Shown here one piece after another: positions 1 through 3,760 of a stretch of DNA of 27,340 nt (position 1 is its first letter; every line of letters starts with the position of its first letter). The notes under the pieces were generated by a model. That model saw nothing but the letters and a program-made list of their open reading frames with translations. It ran no database searches and had not been told where the DNA came from. The position numbers and the translations under genes are program-made. This stretch comes from a virus, in the IMG/VR virus record IMGVR_UViG_3300033144_004774, positions 1 through 27,340 of that record. One strand, written 5' to 3'.

Positions 1-3
1 GTT

Positions 4-46
4 GGGGGTGTTGGGGGTGGGGGTGTTGGGGGTGTTGGGTGTTGGG
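4..46 (+). repeat. G-run repeat with G-quadruplex potential
   Basis: The plus strand has runs of five G at 4-8, 13-17, 19-23 and 28-32, then runs of three G at 37-39 and 44-46, joined by TGTT or T linkers. Four or more closely spaced G-runs fit the usual G-quadruplex pattern. On the minus strand, the coding strand here, it reads as CAACACCC-type repeats beyond the last hairpin of the gene array. No gene is supported in 1-94. Confidence 0.6.
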
Positions 47-48
47 TT

Positions 49-66
49 GCCCCCCTATTGGAGGGC
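49..66 (-). repeat. Degenerate C6/G6 hairpin after the 63-aa gene
   Basis: A stem with C50-55, loop TATT and G60-65 carries one mismatch (A62). It is the same hairpin found perfectly at 308-325, 614-631 and 640-657. It lies 3' of the minus-strand gene ending at 95. There is no run of U after it, so it is not a classical intrinsic terminator. Confidence 0.65.
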
Positions 67-94
67 GTTATTGCTACTATTGCTACTATTGCTG
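67..94 (-). repeat. Microsatellite of AATAGTAGC-type units
   Basis: On the minus strand this stretch directly follows the TAG stop at 95-97 and reads as AGCAATAGTAGCAATAGTAG-like units of 9 nt, so it contains several in-frame stops. The same words recur between 1103 and 1122 and inside the coding start of the gene at 665-1063. The sequence shows the repeat; a function is not evident. Confidence 0.6.
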
Positions 95-286
95 CTAGTA
101 GGCCTCGTAGACGAATTCGTCCTCGTCCCCCTCGATGCTCGCCATCGTGCTGTCCCAATGTTGCTCATCATTCCCTACCGACCCAACATTATTGCTACAC
201 CATTCCCGTAACTCGTCTCTCGATAAATTGTCGGGCGCCTCTATTGTTGTTGTTGCTATCCATGTTGTTGTTATTACTATGTTCAT
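95..286 (-). CDS. Small acidic protein, unknown function (63 aa)
   Basis: I do not recognise this protein. It starts with a hydrophobic, Thr-rich stretch (MNIVITTTWIATTTIEA) and continues into an acidic segment with a REW motif (LSRDELREW) that ends in EDEFVYEAY. The start at 286 is well supported: GGAG sits exactly 8 nt upstream of ATG, inside a 52-nt cassette identical to the one ahead of the next gene. The opposite strand gives only low-complexity Leu/Cys-rich translations. It is the last gene seen of a minus-strand array that probably continues left of the window. The REW motif is shared with the 85-aa neighbour, which hints at a common origin or at local nucleotide word bias. Confidence 0.6.
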   Translation of the reverse strand: MNIVITTTWIATTTIEAPDNLSRDELREWCSNNVGSVGNDEQHWDSTMASIEGDEDEFVYEAY

Positions 287-335
287 TATTGTTACTCCGA
301 TTGGGTGGCCCCCCTATTGGGGGGCTCTGGATTGC
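284..335 (-). promoter_or_regulatory. Hairpin-SD-start cassette, copy A
   Basis: Reading on the minus strand there is a hairpin GCCCCCC-AATA-GGGGGGC (308-325), then CACCCAATC, GGAG (295-298), an 8-nt spacer and ATG (284-286). The 52 nt are identical to 590-641, and the first 32 nt are identical to 1061-1092. This joins a probable RNA hairpin to the ribosome-binding site of the downstream gene. It resembles in logic the start-associated sequences with stem-loops of cluster K mycobacteriophages; that comparison is by analogy, not homology. Confidence 0.85.
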
Positions 336-592
336 TACTCCGTATAGGCTGCGTAGATTGCTGCTGCTCGATCCTCGGTCGCCTCCTCGCTCGGCCCTAT
401 TACAACTATTGATATGTGATTCCGGTCGCTCCTCCATTCCCGTACCAACATCCCGGCCTCCGTCCATTCCCGTACAACCATTCCCCATCCCGCTCCGTCC
501 GTGTTGTCTGCTGCTATTGCCTCCTCCCGTGTTGTGTATTGTTGTGTTGTTGTCTCGCCGTTGATTTCGTTGATCTCAGTTCGTGCTATCAT
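335..592 (-). CDS. Small hypothetical protein with two VREW motifs (85 aa)
   Basis: This protein is not recognised. The N-terminal part is Thr/Glu-rich (GETTTQQYTTREEAIAADN). The centre has two copies of VREW (VVREWTEAGMLVREW), each encoded by GTACGGGAATGG. The C-terminal part is a short hydrophobic strand (ISIVVIG) followed by an acidic helix with Ala/Tyr (AAAIYAAYTE). The start at 592 is fixed by the conserved cassette, with GGAG 8 nt upstream. Its 3' end (ACGGAGTAG) resembles the end of the zinc-ribbon gene (ACGGAGTAA), so both proteins end in Thr-Glu. It could be an early host-takeover type protein, but that rests only on its small size and position. Confidence 0.65.
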   Translation of the reverse strand: MIARTEINEINGETTTQQYTTREEAIAADNTDGAGWGMVVREWTEAGMLVREWRSDRNHISIVVIGPSEEATEDRAAAIYAAYTE

Positions 593-641
593 TATTGTTA
601 CTCCGATTGGGTGGCCCCCCTATTGGGGGGCTCTGGATTGC
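590..641 (-). promoter_or_regulatory. Hairpin-SD-start cassette, copy B
   Basis: All 52 nt match copy A. The hairpin is at 614-631 (six C, loop TATT, six G, closed by a G-C pair). GGAG (601-604) is followed by an 8-nt spacer and the ATG of the 85-aa gene. A second identical hairpin (640-657) follows directly, so this junction carries two hairpins back to back. Confidence 0.85.
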
Positions 642-657
642 CCCCCTATTGGGGGGC
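640..657 (-). repeat. Second C6/G6 hairpin between minus-strand genes
   Basis: This is a perfect GCCCCCC-TATT-GGGGGGC stem-loop just 3' of the zinc-ribbon gene stop (665-667) and directly next to the hairpin of copy B. On the minus strand the segment between the stop and the hairpin reads TAACAATAACG, which differs from the cassette start TAACAATAATG by one base in the start codon (ACG for ATG). This looks like a degenerate copy of the same cassette. Confidence 0.75.
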
Positions 658-664
658 GTTATTG

Positions 665-1063
665 TTACTCCGTATCGATGTACCATTGGTTGTCGTTGCT
701 ATCGTCCATGTAGTAACCGCCGGCCTCCGGTGTATCGTGCATCTCGATACTATTGTCTCCCCATTCCGTTGCTAATGTATCGTTGATTGCCTGTCTGGCG
801 GCTGCCATTGTTACGTACTCCCCGTAGTGTTCCGGGGCCATTCCCTCCTCGCTCCGGTCCACCGATACCATTCTGACTACCGCCTCCGTATTGCATTCCG
901 GGCATGTTGTGATCTCCTCGTGCACATTCTCTATTGTCGTGGTCCATTCGTGGTCGCACTCTGGACAGTAAATACTCCGGGTCCTCTCCTCTGGGTTGCT
1001 ACTATTGGTTGCTGTTGCTATTGTTGCTACTATTGTTGCTATTGCTGCTGCTATTGTTGTCAT
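665..1063 (-). CDS. Zinc-ribbon protein with repeat-encoded N-terminus (132 aa)
   Basis: The protein has a treble-clef or zinc-ribbon type metal site: YCPEC at about residues 32-36 and TCPEC about 17 residues later, giving CxxC-x17-CxxC. Such ribbons usually bind DNA, RNA or protein partners. The first 21 residues are almost only Ala, Thr, Ile and Val (MTTIAAAIATIVATIATAT). They are encoded by the same 9-nt microsatellite words seen between the genes, so the N-terminus may have grown from intergenic repeat. The C-terminal half is acidic and ends NDNQWYIDTE. The start at 1063 has the conserved cassette (GGAG, 8-nt spacer). The exact role is unknown. Confidence 0.7.
   Translation of the reverse strand: MTTIAAAIATIVATIATATNSSNPEERTRSIYCPECDHEWTTTIENVHEEITTCPECNTEAVVRMVSVDRSEEGMAPEHYGEYVTMAAARQAINDTLATEWGDNSIEMHDTPEAGGYYMDDSNDNQWYIDTE
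1002..1056 (-). repeat. Trinucleotide-phased microsatellite inside the zinc-ribbon gene
   Basis: The plus strand reads as ATTGCT, ATTGTT and ACTATT words in tandem. On the coding strand these give Ala/Ile/Thr/Val codons. Because the unit is a multiple of three, changes in copy number would alter protein length without shifting frame. Confidence 0.6.
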
Positions 1064-1102
1064 TATTGTTACTCCGATTGGGTGGCCCCCCTGTCGGGGG
1101 GC
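1061..1102 (-). promoter_or_regulatory. Hairpin-SD-start cassette, copy C
   Basis: The first 32 nt (1061-1092) are identical to copies A and B. The hairpin (1085-1102) keeps the six C and six G of the stem but the loop is TGTC instead of TATT on the plus strand. A changed loop with an intact stem suggests that the stem is what matters. GGAG lies 8 nt ahead of the ATG at 1061-1063. Confidence 0.85.
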
Positions 1103-1119
1103 TATTGCTATTGTTACTA

Positions 1120-1590
1120 CTATTGGTTACTACTGGCGGCTATTACGTCGCTGGCTACTATGTCTCCTCTCTTGATTGCATTGCGGATCCGATTGCCGGA
1201 GTTCATTCTCTGTTGGCCTGGGTTCAAATTACGGTATTTCGTCCATAATATGCCGGGCTCCATTCCCAATACCGCCTCTGCCAACTCCACCACGTCCCTC
1301 GGGCTCATTCCAGCTAACTGCCGGGCTACCTCGTCCCCATTGTGTAAGCTCTTATTCCCGCTGCTCGATACCGCCTCGGTGTATCCTCCTCGGTAGGCAG
1401 CCAATTGGCTGGCCATTCTCCGGGGGGCGGCATTCTCTACGGCCAATACCTCGGCCAATTCCGCCTTATTCATTCTCTGTGCTGCTCCGGCTCCCATTCC
1501 GGTCTCTATTGCTGCTGCTACTAATTCCGATTTACTCATTCCCGCTATTGCTGCGGCATTCTGGTCTGCATTCTGGTTCTGATTACTCAT
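1120..1590 (-). CDS. Putative Rho_N/SAP-like DNA- or RNA-binding protein (156 aa)
   Basis: Residues about 18-50 (MSKSELVAAAIETGMG, then RMNKAELAEVLA) have the small-helix pattern of Rho N-terminal or SAP/HeH-type domains, which bind nucleic acid. The match is by eye and weak. The N-terminus is Asn/Gln-rich (MSNQNQNADQNAAAI). The C-terminal half contains LNPGQQRMNSGNRIRNAIKR, a basic helical stretch that could also bind nucleic acid. The start at 1590 has GGAG at an 8-nt spacing within CAATCGGAGTA, the core shared with the downstream cassettes. It is the first gene after the minus-strand promoters and lies next to the parS-like site, so a regulator or segregation partner is possible; this is inference. 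Confidence 0.65.
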   Translation of the reverse strand: MSNQNQNADQNAAAIAGMSKSELVAAAIETGMGAGAAQRMNKAELAEVLAVENAAPRRMASQLAAYRGGYTEAVSSSGNKSLHNGDEVARQLAGMSPRDVVELAEAVLGMEPGILWTKYRNLNPGQQRMNSGNRIRNAIKRGDIVASDVIAASSNQ

Positions 1591-1634
1591 TCTGTGTACT
1601 CCGATTGCGCCTGCTCCCTATATCGGGTGCGGGC

Positions 1635-1650
1635 TGTTCCACGTGGAACG
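1635..1650. promoter_or_regulatory. parS-like palindrome
   Basis: The 16-mer TGTTCCACGTGGAACG contains a perfect 14-bp palindrome (1636-1649). It matches the bacterial chromosomal parS pattern TGTTNCACGTGNAACA at every fixed base but the last. It lies in the presumed 5' leader of the minus-strand gene array, 45 nt upstream of the start at 1590. No parA or parB gene is in the window. Confidence 0.6.
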
Positions 1651-1654
1651 GGCG

Positions 1655-1671
1655 GCCCCCCTGCGGGGGGT
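1655..1671 (-). repeat. C6/G6 hairpin in the leader of the minus-strand operon
   Basis: C1656-1661 pair with G1665-1670 around a TGC loop. The arms match the hairpins between the downstream genes. Here the parS-like palindrome separates the hairpin from the ribosome site, unlike the compact cassettes A to C. Confidence 0.65.
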
Positions 1672-1715
1672 GTGCCGGCTCCGGCGGATTGCGCGGCCGG
1701 GGGGAATCCCCGAAC

Positions 1716-1862
1716 CTAGTTACCATTATACAGCAATCCGGCCCCGGAGTCAAGTACCCGGAGCCCGCGTCCGCCGGGGGCTGTACGGCCAGCCGGCGCA
1801 ATCCCGCCGGAGCCCCCGGCGGACGCGGGCTGTAGGCATTGCGATTCCCGTCGAACTTTCAT
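1716..1862 (-). CDS. Possible 48-aa leader peptide spanning the inverted repeat
   Basis: An open frame starts at ATG 1860-1862 behind GAGGAAATA, a good ribosome site at 5-nt spacing. It ends at TAG 1716-1718. It would be read only from the upstream minus promoter (1978-2006). The product is Gly/Pro/Arg-rich (PASAGGSGG, TAPGGRG) because the frame crosses both arms of the 21-bp inverted repeat and the downstream promoter. This composition looks like translated structure, so a true protein is doubtful. An attenuator-style leader is one reading; chance is another. Confidence 0.25.
   Translation of the reverse strand: MKVRRESQCLQPASAGGSGGIAPAGRTAPGGRGLRVLDSGAGLLYNGN
1725..1753 (-). promoter_or_regulatory. 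Minus-strand sigma70 promoter, proximal
   Basis: On the minus strand there is TTGACT (1748-1753), a 17-bp spacer and TATAAT (1725-1730): one mismatch to the consensus -35 and a perfect -10. Transcription would start near 1718 and give a leader of about 128 nt before the gene starting at 1590. Its flanks (TACTTGAC and TATAATGGTA) are the same as those of the distal promoter, so the two look like a duplication. Confidence 0.8.
1762..1831. repeat. Perfect 21-bp inverted repeat with nested hairpin
   Basis: The arm at 1762-1782 is the exact reverse complement of 1811-1831. The 28-nt loop contains a smaller inverted repeat (CCGGCG at 1793-1798 with CGCCGG at 1805-1810). A related CCGGCGGATTGCGC word recurs in direct orientation at 1681-1694. 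Such nested GC-rich structure between divergent promoters, about 300 bp ahead of the terminase small-subunit gene, could be an origin, a packaging (cos or pac) element or an attenuator. The sequence does not decide between them. Confidence 0.75.
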
Positions 1863-1949
1863 TATTTCCTCGACACTCAAAAAATACCCCAAGCACTAGA
1901 GCATTGCACCTCTTCGAGAAAAAAGGAAATTTTCCCAGCCACTGAGGTT

Positions 1950-1972
1950 GCACGTATGCTCCATGCCCCATA
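1950..1972. promoter_or_regulatory. Half-copy of the GCATACGTATGC operator-like motif
   Basis: GCACGTATGC (1950-1959) followed by ATGCCCCATA (1963-1972) repeats, in rearranged and partly inverted form, elements of the palindrome region at 2014-2029 (TGGGGCATACGTATGC). The two copies flank the distal minus promoter, as repressor operators often do. Confidence 0.4.
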
Positions 1973-1977
1973 CTACC

Positions 1978-2006
1978 ATTATACCACACTCCGGACGTCC
2001 TGTCAA
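1978..2006 (-). promoter_or_regulatory. Minus-strand sigma70 promoter, distal (perfect consensus)
   Basis: On the minus strand there is TTGACA (2001-2006), a 17-bp spacer and TATAAT (1978-1983). Both hexamers and the spacer are exact consensus. It points at the accessory array. It lies back to back with the plus-strand promoter at 2058, with only about 50 bp between the two -35 boxes. Confidence 0.85.
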
Positions 2007-2017
2007 GTATAGTTGGG

Positions 2018-2029
2018 GCATACGTATGC
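2018..2029. promoter_or_regulatory. 12-bp palindrome GCATACGTATGC, candidate operator
   Basis: This perfect palindrome lies between the two divergent -35 elements (2001-2006 and 2058-2063). The position suits a repressor or activator that controls both directions. A related half-copy lies at 1950-1959. No regulator gene for it is visible here. Confidence 0.5.
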
Positions 2030-2057
2030 AGTATGAGGTCGCAATACCCAACAGGGG

Positions 2058-2087
2058 TTGACAACGATATATCTCGTGTGTTATAAT
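2058..2087 (+). promoter_or_regulatory. Plus-strand sigma70 promoter for the structural operon
   Basis: TTGACA (2058-2063), an 18-bp spacer and TATAAT (2082-2087) give perfect hexamers with a spacer one base over the optimum. Transcription would start near 2094, about 34 nt before the first plus-strand gene. A TAAGGAG at about 2093-2099 is too far from the ATG at 2128 to serve it. Confidence 0.85.
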
Positions 2088-2127
2088 TATTGGTAAGGAG
2101 TGGGGCGGTAGGACGAGGGGGGTTATT

Positions 2128-2346
2128 ATGAACACTCAAAGAAAACCCGCAGTACACCCATATTTGGCCGACCATGAATTGGCCGAAAACGTGTTAGACG
2201 AGGGAGTACTAGAGCAACGTAGAATTATTTTAGATAATTTACTATTAAATTCGCCAATTGTAGTGGCGCAACGAATTAGAGTGGAGCATACAAAAGAATG
2301 CATGAAGTTTCCGGAAATATTGCTTCCATCTACGCTGATATTGTAA
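2128..2346 (+). CDS. Small hypothetical protein opening the structural operon (72 aa)
   Basis: This protein is not recognised. It looks like a mostly helical soluble protein (HELAENVLDEGVLEQRRIILDN) with a hydrophobic end (PEILLPSTLIL). The ATG follows a purine-rich GAGGGGGG at a short distance. It overlaps the start of the terminase small-subunit frame by 49 nt, so the two are probably translated together. It is the first product from the strong plus-strand promoter. It may assist packaging or be an early product; no motif supports either choice. Confidence 0.6.
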   Translation: MNTQRKPAVHPYLADHELAENVLDEGVLEQRRIILDNLLLNSPIVVAQRIRVEHTKECMKFPEILLPSTLIL

Positions 2347-2804
2347 GTGATAAGTTTGATTTTAGTAAAATGGAACCCGAATATCGGGCATTTGCTATTG
2401 AATACGTCACTAATGGATATAAGCATAGAGAAGCGGCAGAACAAGCAGGAATGCATCCAAACAGGGGCGTTCATTTAAAAAGAATTCCAGTTGTTGTTGA
2501 TTTTATTATCCAATTACAAAACAGGAATCTAACGGAATCCATTGTAACAAAGCAATCGTTGGATTGTTTATTGGACCGCATACAAGAAGCGGCAATGGGC
2601 GAAGTTCCTATTTCTATTGTTTTGGCAAATGGCCAGAGGGTGGAGCAAGAAAAATTCCAAGGGTCATTGGCCATGGATGTTTATAGAGAGAAAGCAAAAC
2701 TCCATGAAATAGTGAAACCAGATGAAGAATCCGGCACTATTAGGATTGAAGTAGTTCCGTCGGCACGTGATTCAGAAGGCAACCCACTAGAAGATACAGA
2801 ATGA
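2298..2804 (+). CDS. terS: Terminase small subunit
   Basis: The small subunit recognises the packaging site on concatemeric phage DNA and recruits the large subunit. Residues about 25-65 (EYRAFAIEYVTNGYKHREAAEQAGMHPNRG, split here over a helix-turn-helix) have the pattern of the phage Terminase_2-like DNA-binding domain: an aromatic helix, then REAAEQAG and an N-x-G turn. The rest is helical and should drive oligomerisation. The usual length is 150-180 residues, and this one has 168. The start is uncertain: an internal Met (MEPEY, near 2370) would remove the first 24 residues and end the overlap with the preceding gene. It overlaps the next gene by ATGA. Identification rests on motif pattern and position ahead of the large subunit. 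Confidence 0.75.
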   Translation: MHEVSGNIASIYADIVSDKFDFSKMEPEYRAFAIEYVTNGYKHREAAEQAGMHPNRGVHLKRIPVVVDFIIQLQNRNLTESIVTKQSLDCLLDRIQEAAMGEVPISIVLANGQRVEQEKFQGSLAMDVYREKAKLHEIVKPDEESGTIRIEVVPSARDSEGNPLEDTE

Positions 2805-3364
2805 GTTTGTTGTCATACAACCGATTAGTTGAATTGATAAAAGAAGGGGTTATTGACGCTCCGATCGAAGCAGTAAACGCATCGAGTATTGATATAACTC
2901 TCGGTAGAATTATTCATGCTGAATTGGTTTGTCCCACTGACACTGTTGTTGATATTGAAGCTGGCGGATCTCCTAAAATGGGGAAACGCAACATAAGCGA
3001 AGAAGGACATGTAATGGTTCCCGGAAGTTTTATTTTGGGTTCGTCCATTGAAACGTTCAATTTGCCAAAAAACATTAGTGCGGAATATAAACTGAACTCC
3101 AGTTTGGCACGCGTAGCTTTAGATCACTTGAATGCAGGGTGGTGTGACGCAGGGTGGAATGGTTCGGTATTGACGCTGGAATTGGTCAATTGTTTACGTT
3201 TTCACAATTTGTTGTTAAAAGCGGGAATGAAAATTGGGCAAATCGTTTTCTTTGAGCATGAAGAAGTGCCGGAAGAAGCGAGTTATGCAACCAAAGGCCA
3301 ATATAACCAAGACAGGGAATCGATGCCAAGCAAAGGGTTGAGATCAGTCGGGAAGGTGGTGTGA
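2801..3364 (+). CDS. dcd: dCTP deaminase (dUTPase superfamily)
   Basis: The enzyme deaminates dCTP to dUTP and so feeds thymidylate synthesis for phage DNA replication; some members also hydrolyse dUTP. The sequence shows ASSIDITLG at about 27-35, PGSFILG at about 74-80, the SSLAR phosphate-binding motif at 100-104, and G-x-LTLEL with the likely catalytic Glu at about 127. The C-terminal lid contains YNQDRESMPSKG. The length of 187 residues is typical. The residue before SSLAR is Asn where E. coli Dcd has Arg, so substrate handling may differ. It is placed between the terminase subunits, which is unusual. The start is coupled to the stop of terS (ATGA) and the end overlaps the next start (GTGA). 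Confidence 0.85.
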   Translation: MSLLSYNRLVELIKEGVIDAPIEAVNASSIDITLGRIIHAELVCPTDTVVDIEAGGSPKMGKRNISEEGHVMVPGSFILGSSIETFNLPKNISAEYKLNSSLARVALDHLNAGWCDAGWNGSVLTLELVNCLRFHNLLLKAGMKIGQIVFFEHEEVPEEASYATKGQYNQDRESMPSKGLRSVGKVV

Positions 3365-3459
3365 TAATAATAAAATCGTTAGTGATTGGAGTACTCATTG
3401 TTATTGGCGCAATCCAAATAATCCAAACAATCATAAAAGGAATGGCACGTGAAAATTAA
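3361..3459 (+). CDS. 32-aa single-span membrane peptide, possible mini-holin
   Basis: A GTG start overlaps the dcd stop as GTGA, and the frame runs to TAA at 3457-3459. The product has one strong hydrophobic span (residues about 2-26: IIIKSLVIGVLIVIGAIQII and following) and a short basic tail (KGMAREN). Its end overlaps the start of the M15 peptidase by 11 nt. A short membrane peptide coupled to a cell-wall peptidase suggests a lysis helper or very small holin; this is inference. The weak point is its small size and a GGAAGG ribosome site only 4 nt from the GTG. Confidence 0.5.
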   Translation: MIIIKSLVIGVLIVIGAIQIIQTIIKGMAREN

Positions 3460-3760
3460 AAATGGCGTCACAATGACGGGGCTACAACTTCCAATGAGGT
3501 TGGTACTTAAGGAGGCCAATTGGTTGTGGAAAGAACACGGCGAAGAACTCGTAGTGACTGCCGCAACAGATGGCGAACATTCCGCTGGTAGTTTACATTA
3601 TTATGGCTATGCAGTCGATTTAAGATGTAGATATTTTAGTACAGTAACATCACAAACAATCACAGACAAGCTACAAGTGAAAATAGGAAGTGGTTATACT
3701 GTACTTTTTGAAACTGATCATATTCACGTGCAATACAACATCCATAAGATGAATGGCTAA
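3449..3760 (+). CDS. M15-family peptidase, probable endolysin
   Basis: The protein is a small zinc peptidase of the D-Ala-D-Ala carboxypeptidase or L-Ala-D-Glu endopeptidase type, which cuts peptidoglycan cross-links or stems. The signature SLHYYGYAVD (residues 48-57) gives His50 and Asp57 as zinc ligands. DHIHVQ (90-95) supplies the third His and a nearby acidic residue. The 103 residues make up just the minimal catalytic domain, with no signal peptide and no cell-wall binding domain. The GTG start is supported by AAGGA 7 nt upstream. The last codons overlap the terL start. Lysis of the host is the simplest role; a virion-borne lysin is the alternative. Confidence 0.75.
   Translation: MKIKNGVTMTGLQLPMRLVLKEANWLWKEHGEELVVTAATDGEHSAGSLHYYGYAVDLRCRYFSTVTSQTITDKLQVKIGSGYTVLFETDHIHVQYNIHKMNG

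Noticed and set aside
1-66. Telomere-like or CRISPR-like interpretation of the left-edge repeats
   Set aside because: There are no spacers of constant length between repeats, and the hairpins sit at gene junctions with ribosome sites, which fits expression elements instead.
58-564. Plus-strand open frame through the accessory array
   Set aside because: The product is Leu/Cys/Pro low complexity and no ribosome site precedes it; the minus-strand frames have fixed GGAG sites and normal proteins.
308-657. C6/G6 hairpins as classical rho-independent terminators
   Set aside because: No U-run follows any of the stems on either strand; they may still affect RNA stability or pausing.
827-1835. Long plus-strand frames (827-1396 and 1176-1835)
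   Set aside because: They are antisense to genes with conserved starts, consist of Tyr/Cys/Leu or Pro/Ser runs from microsatellites, and cross the minus-strand promoter and the inverted repeat.
1863-1949. Terminator or small RNA between the minus promoters (CTCTTCGAG followed by A-run, GGAAATTTTCC)
   Set aside because: The stems are only three to five pairs and no consistent terminator or RNA fold could be supported by eye.
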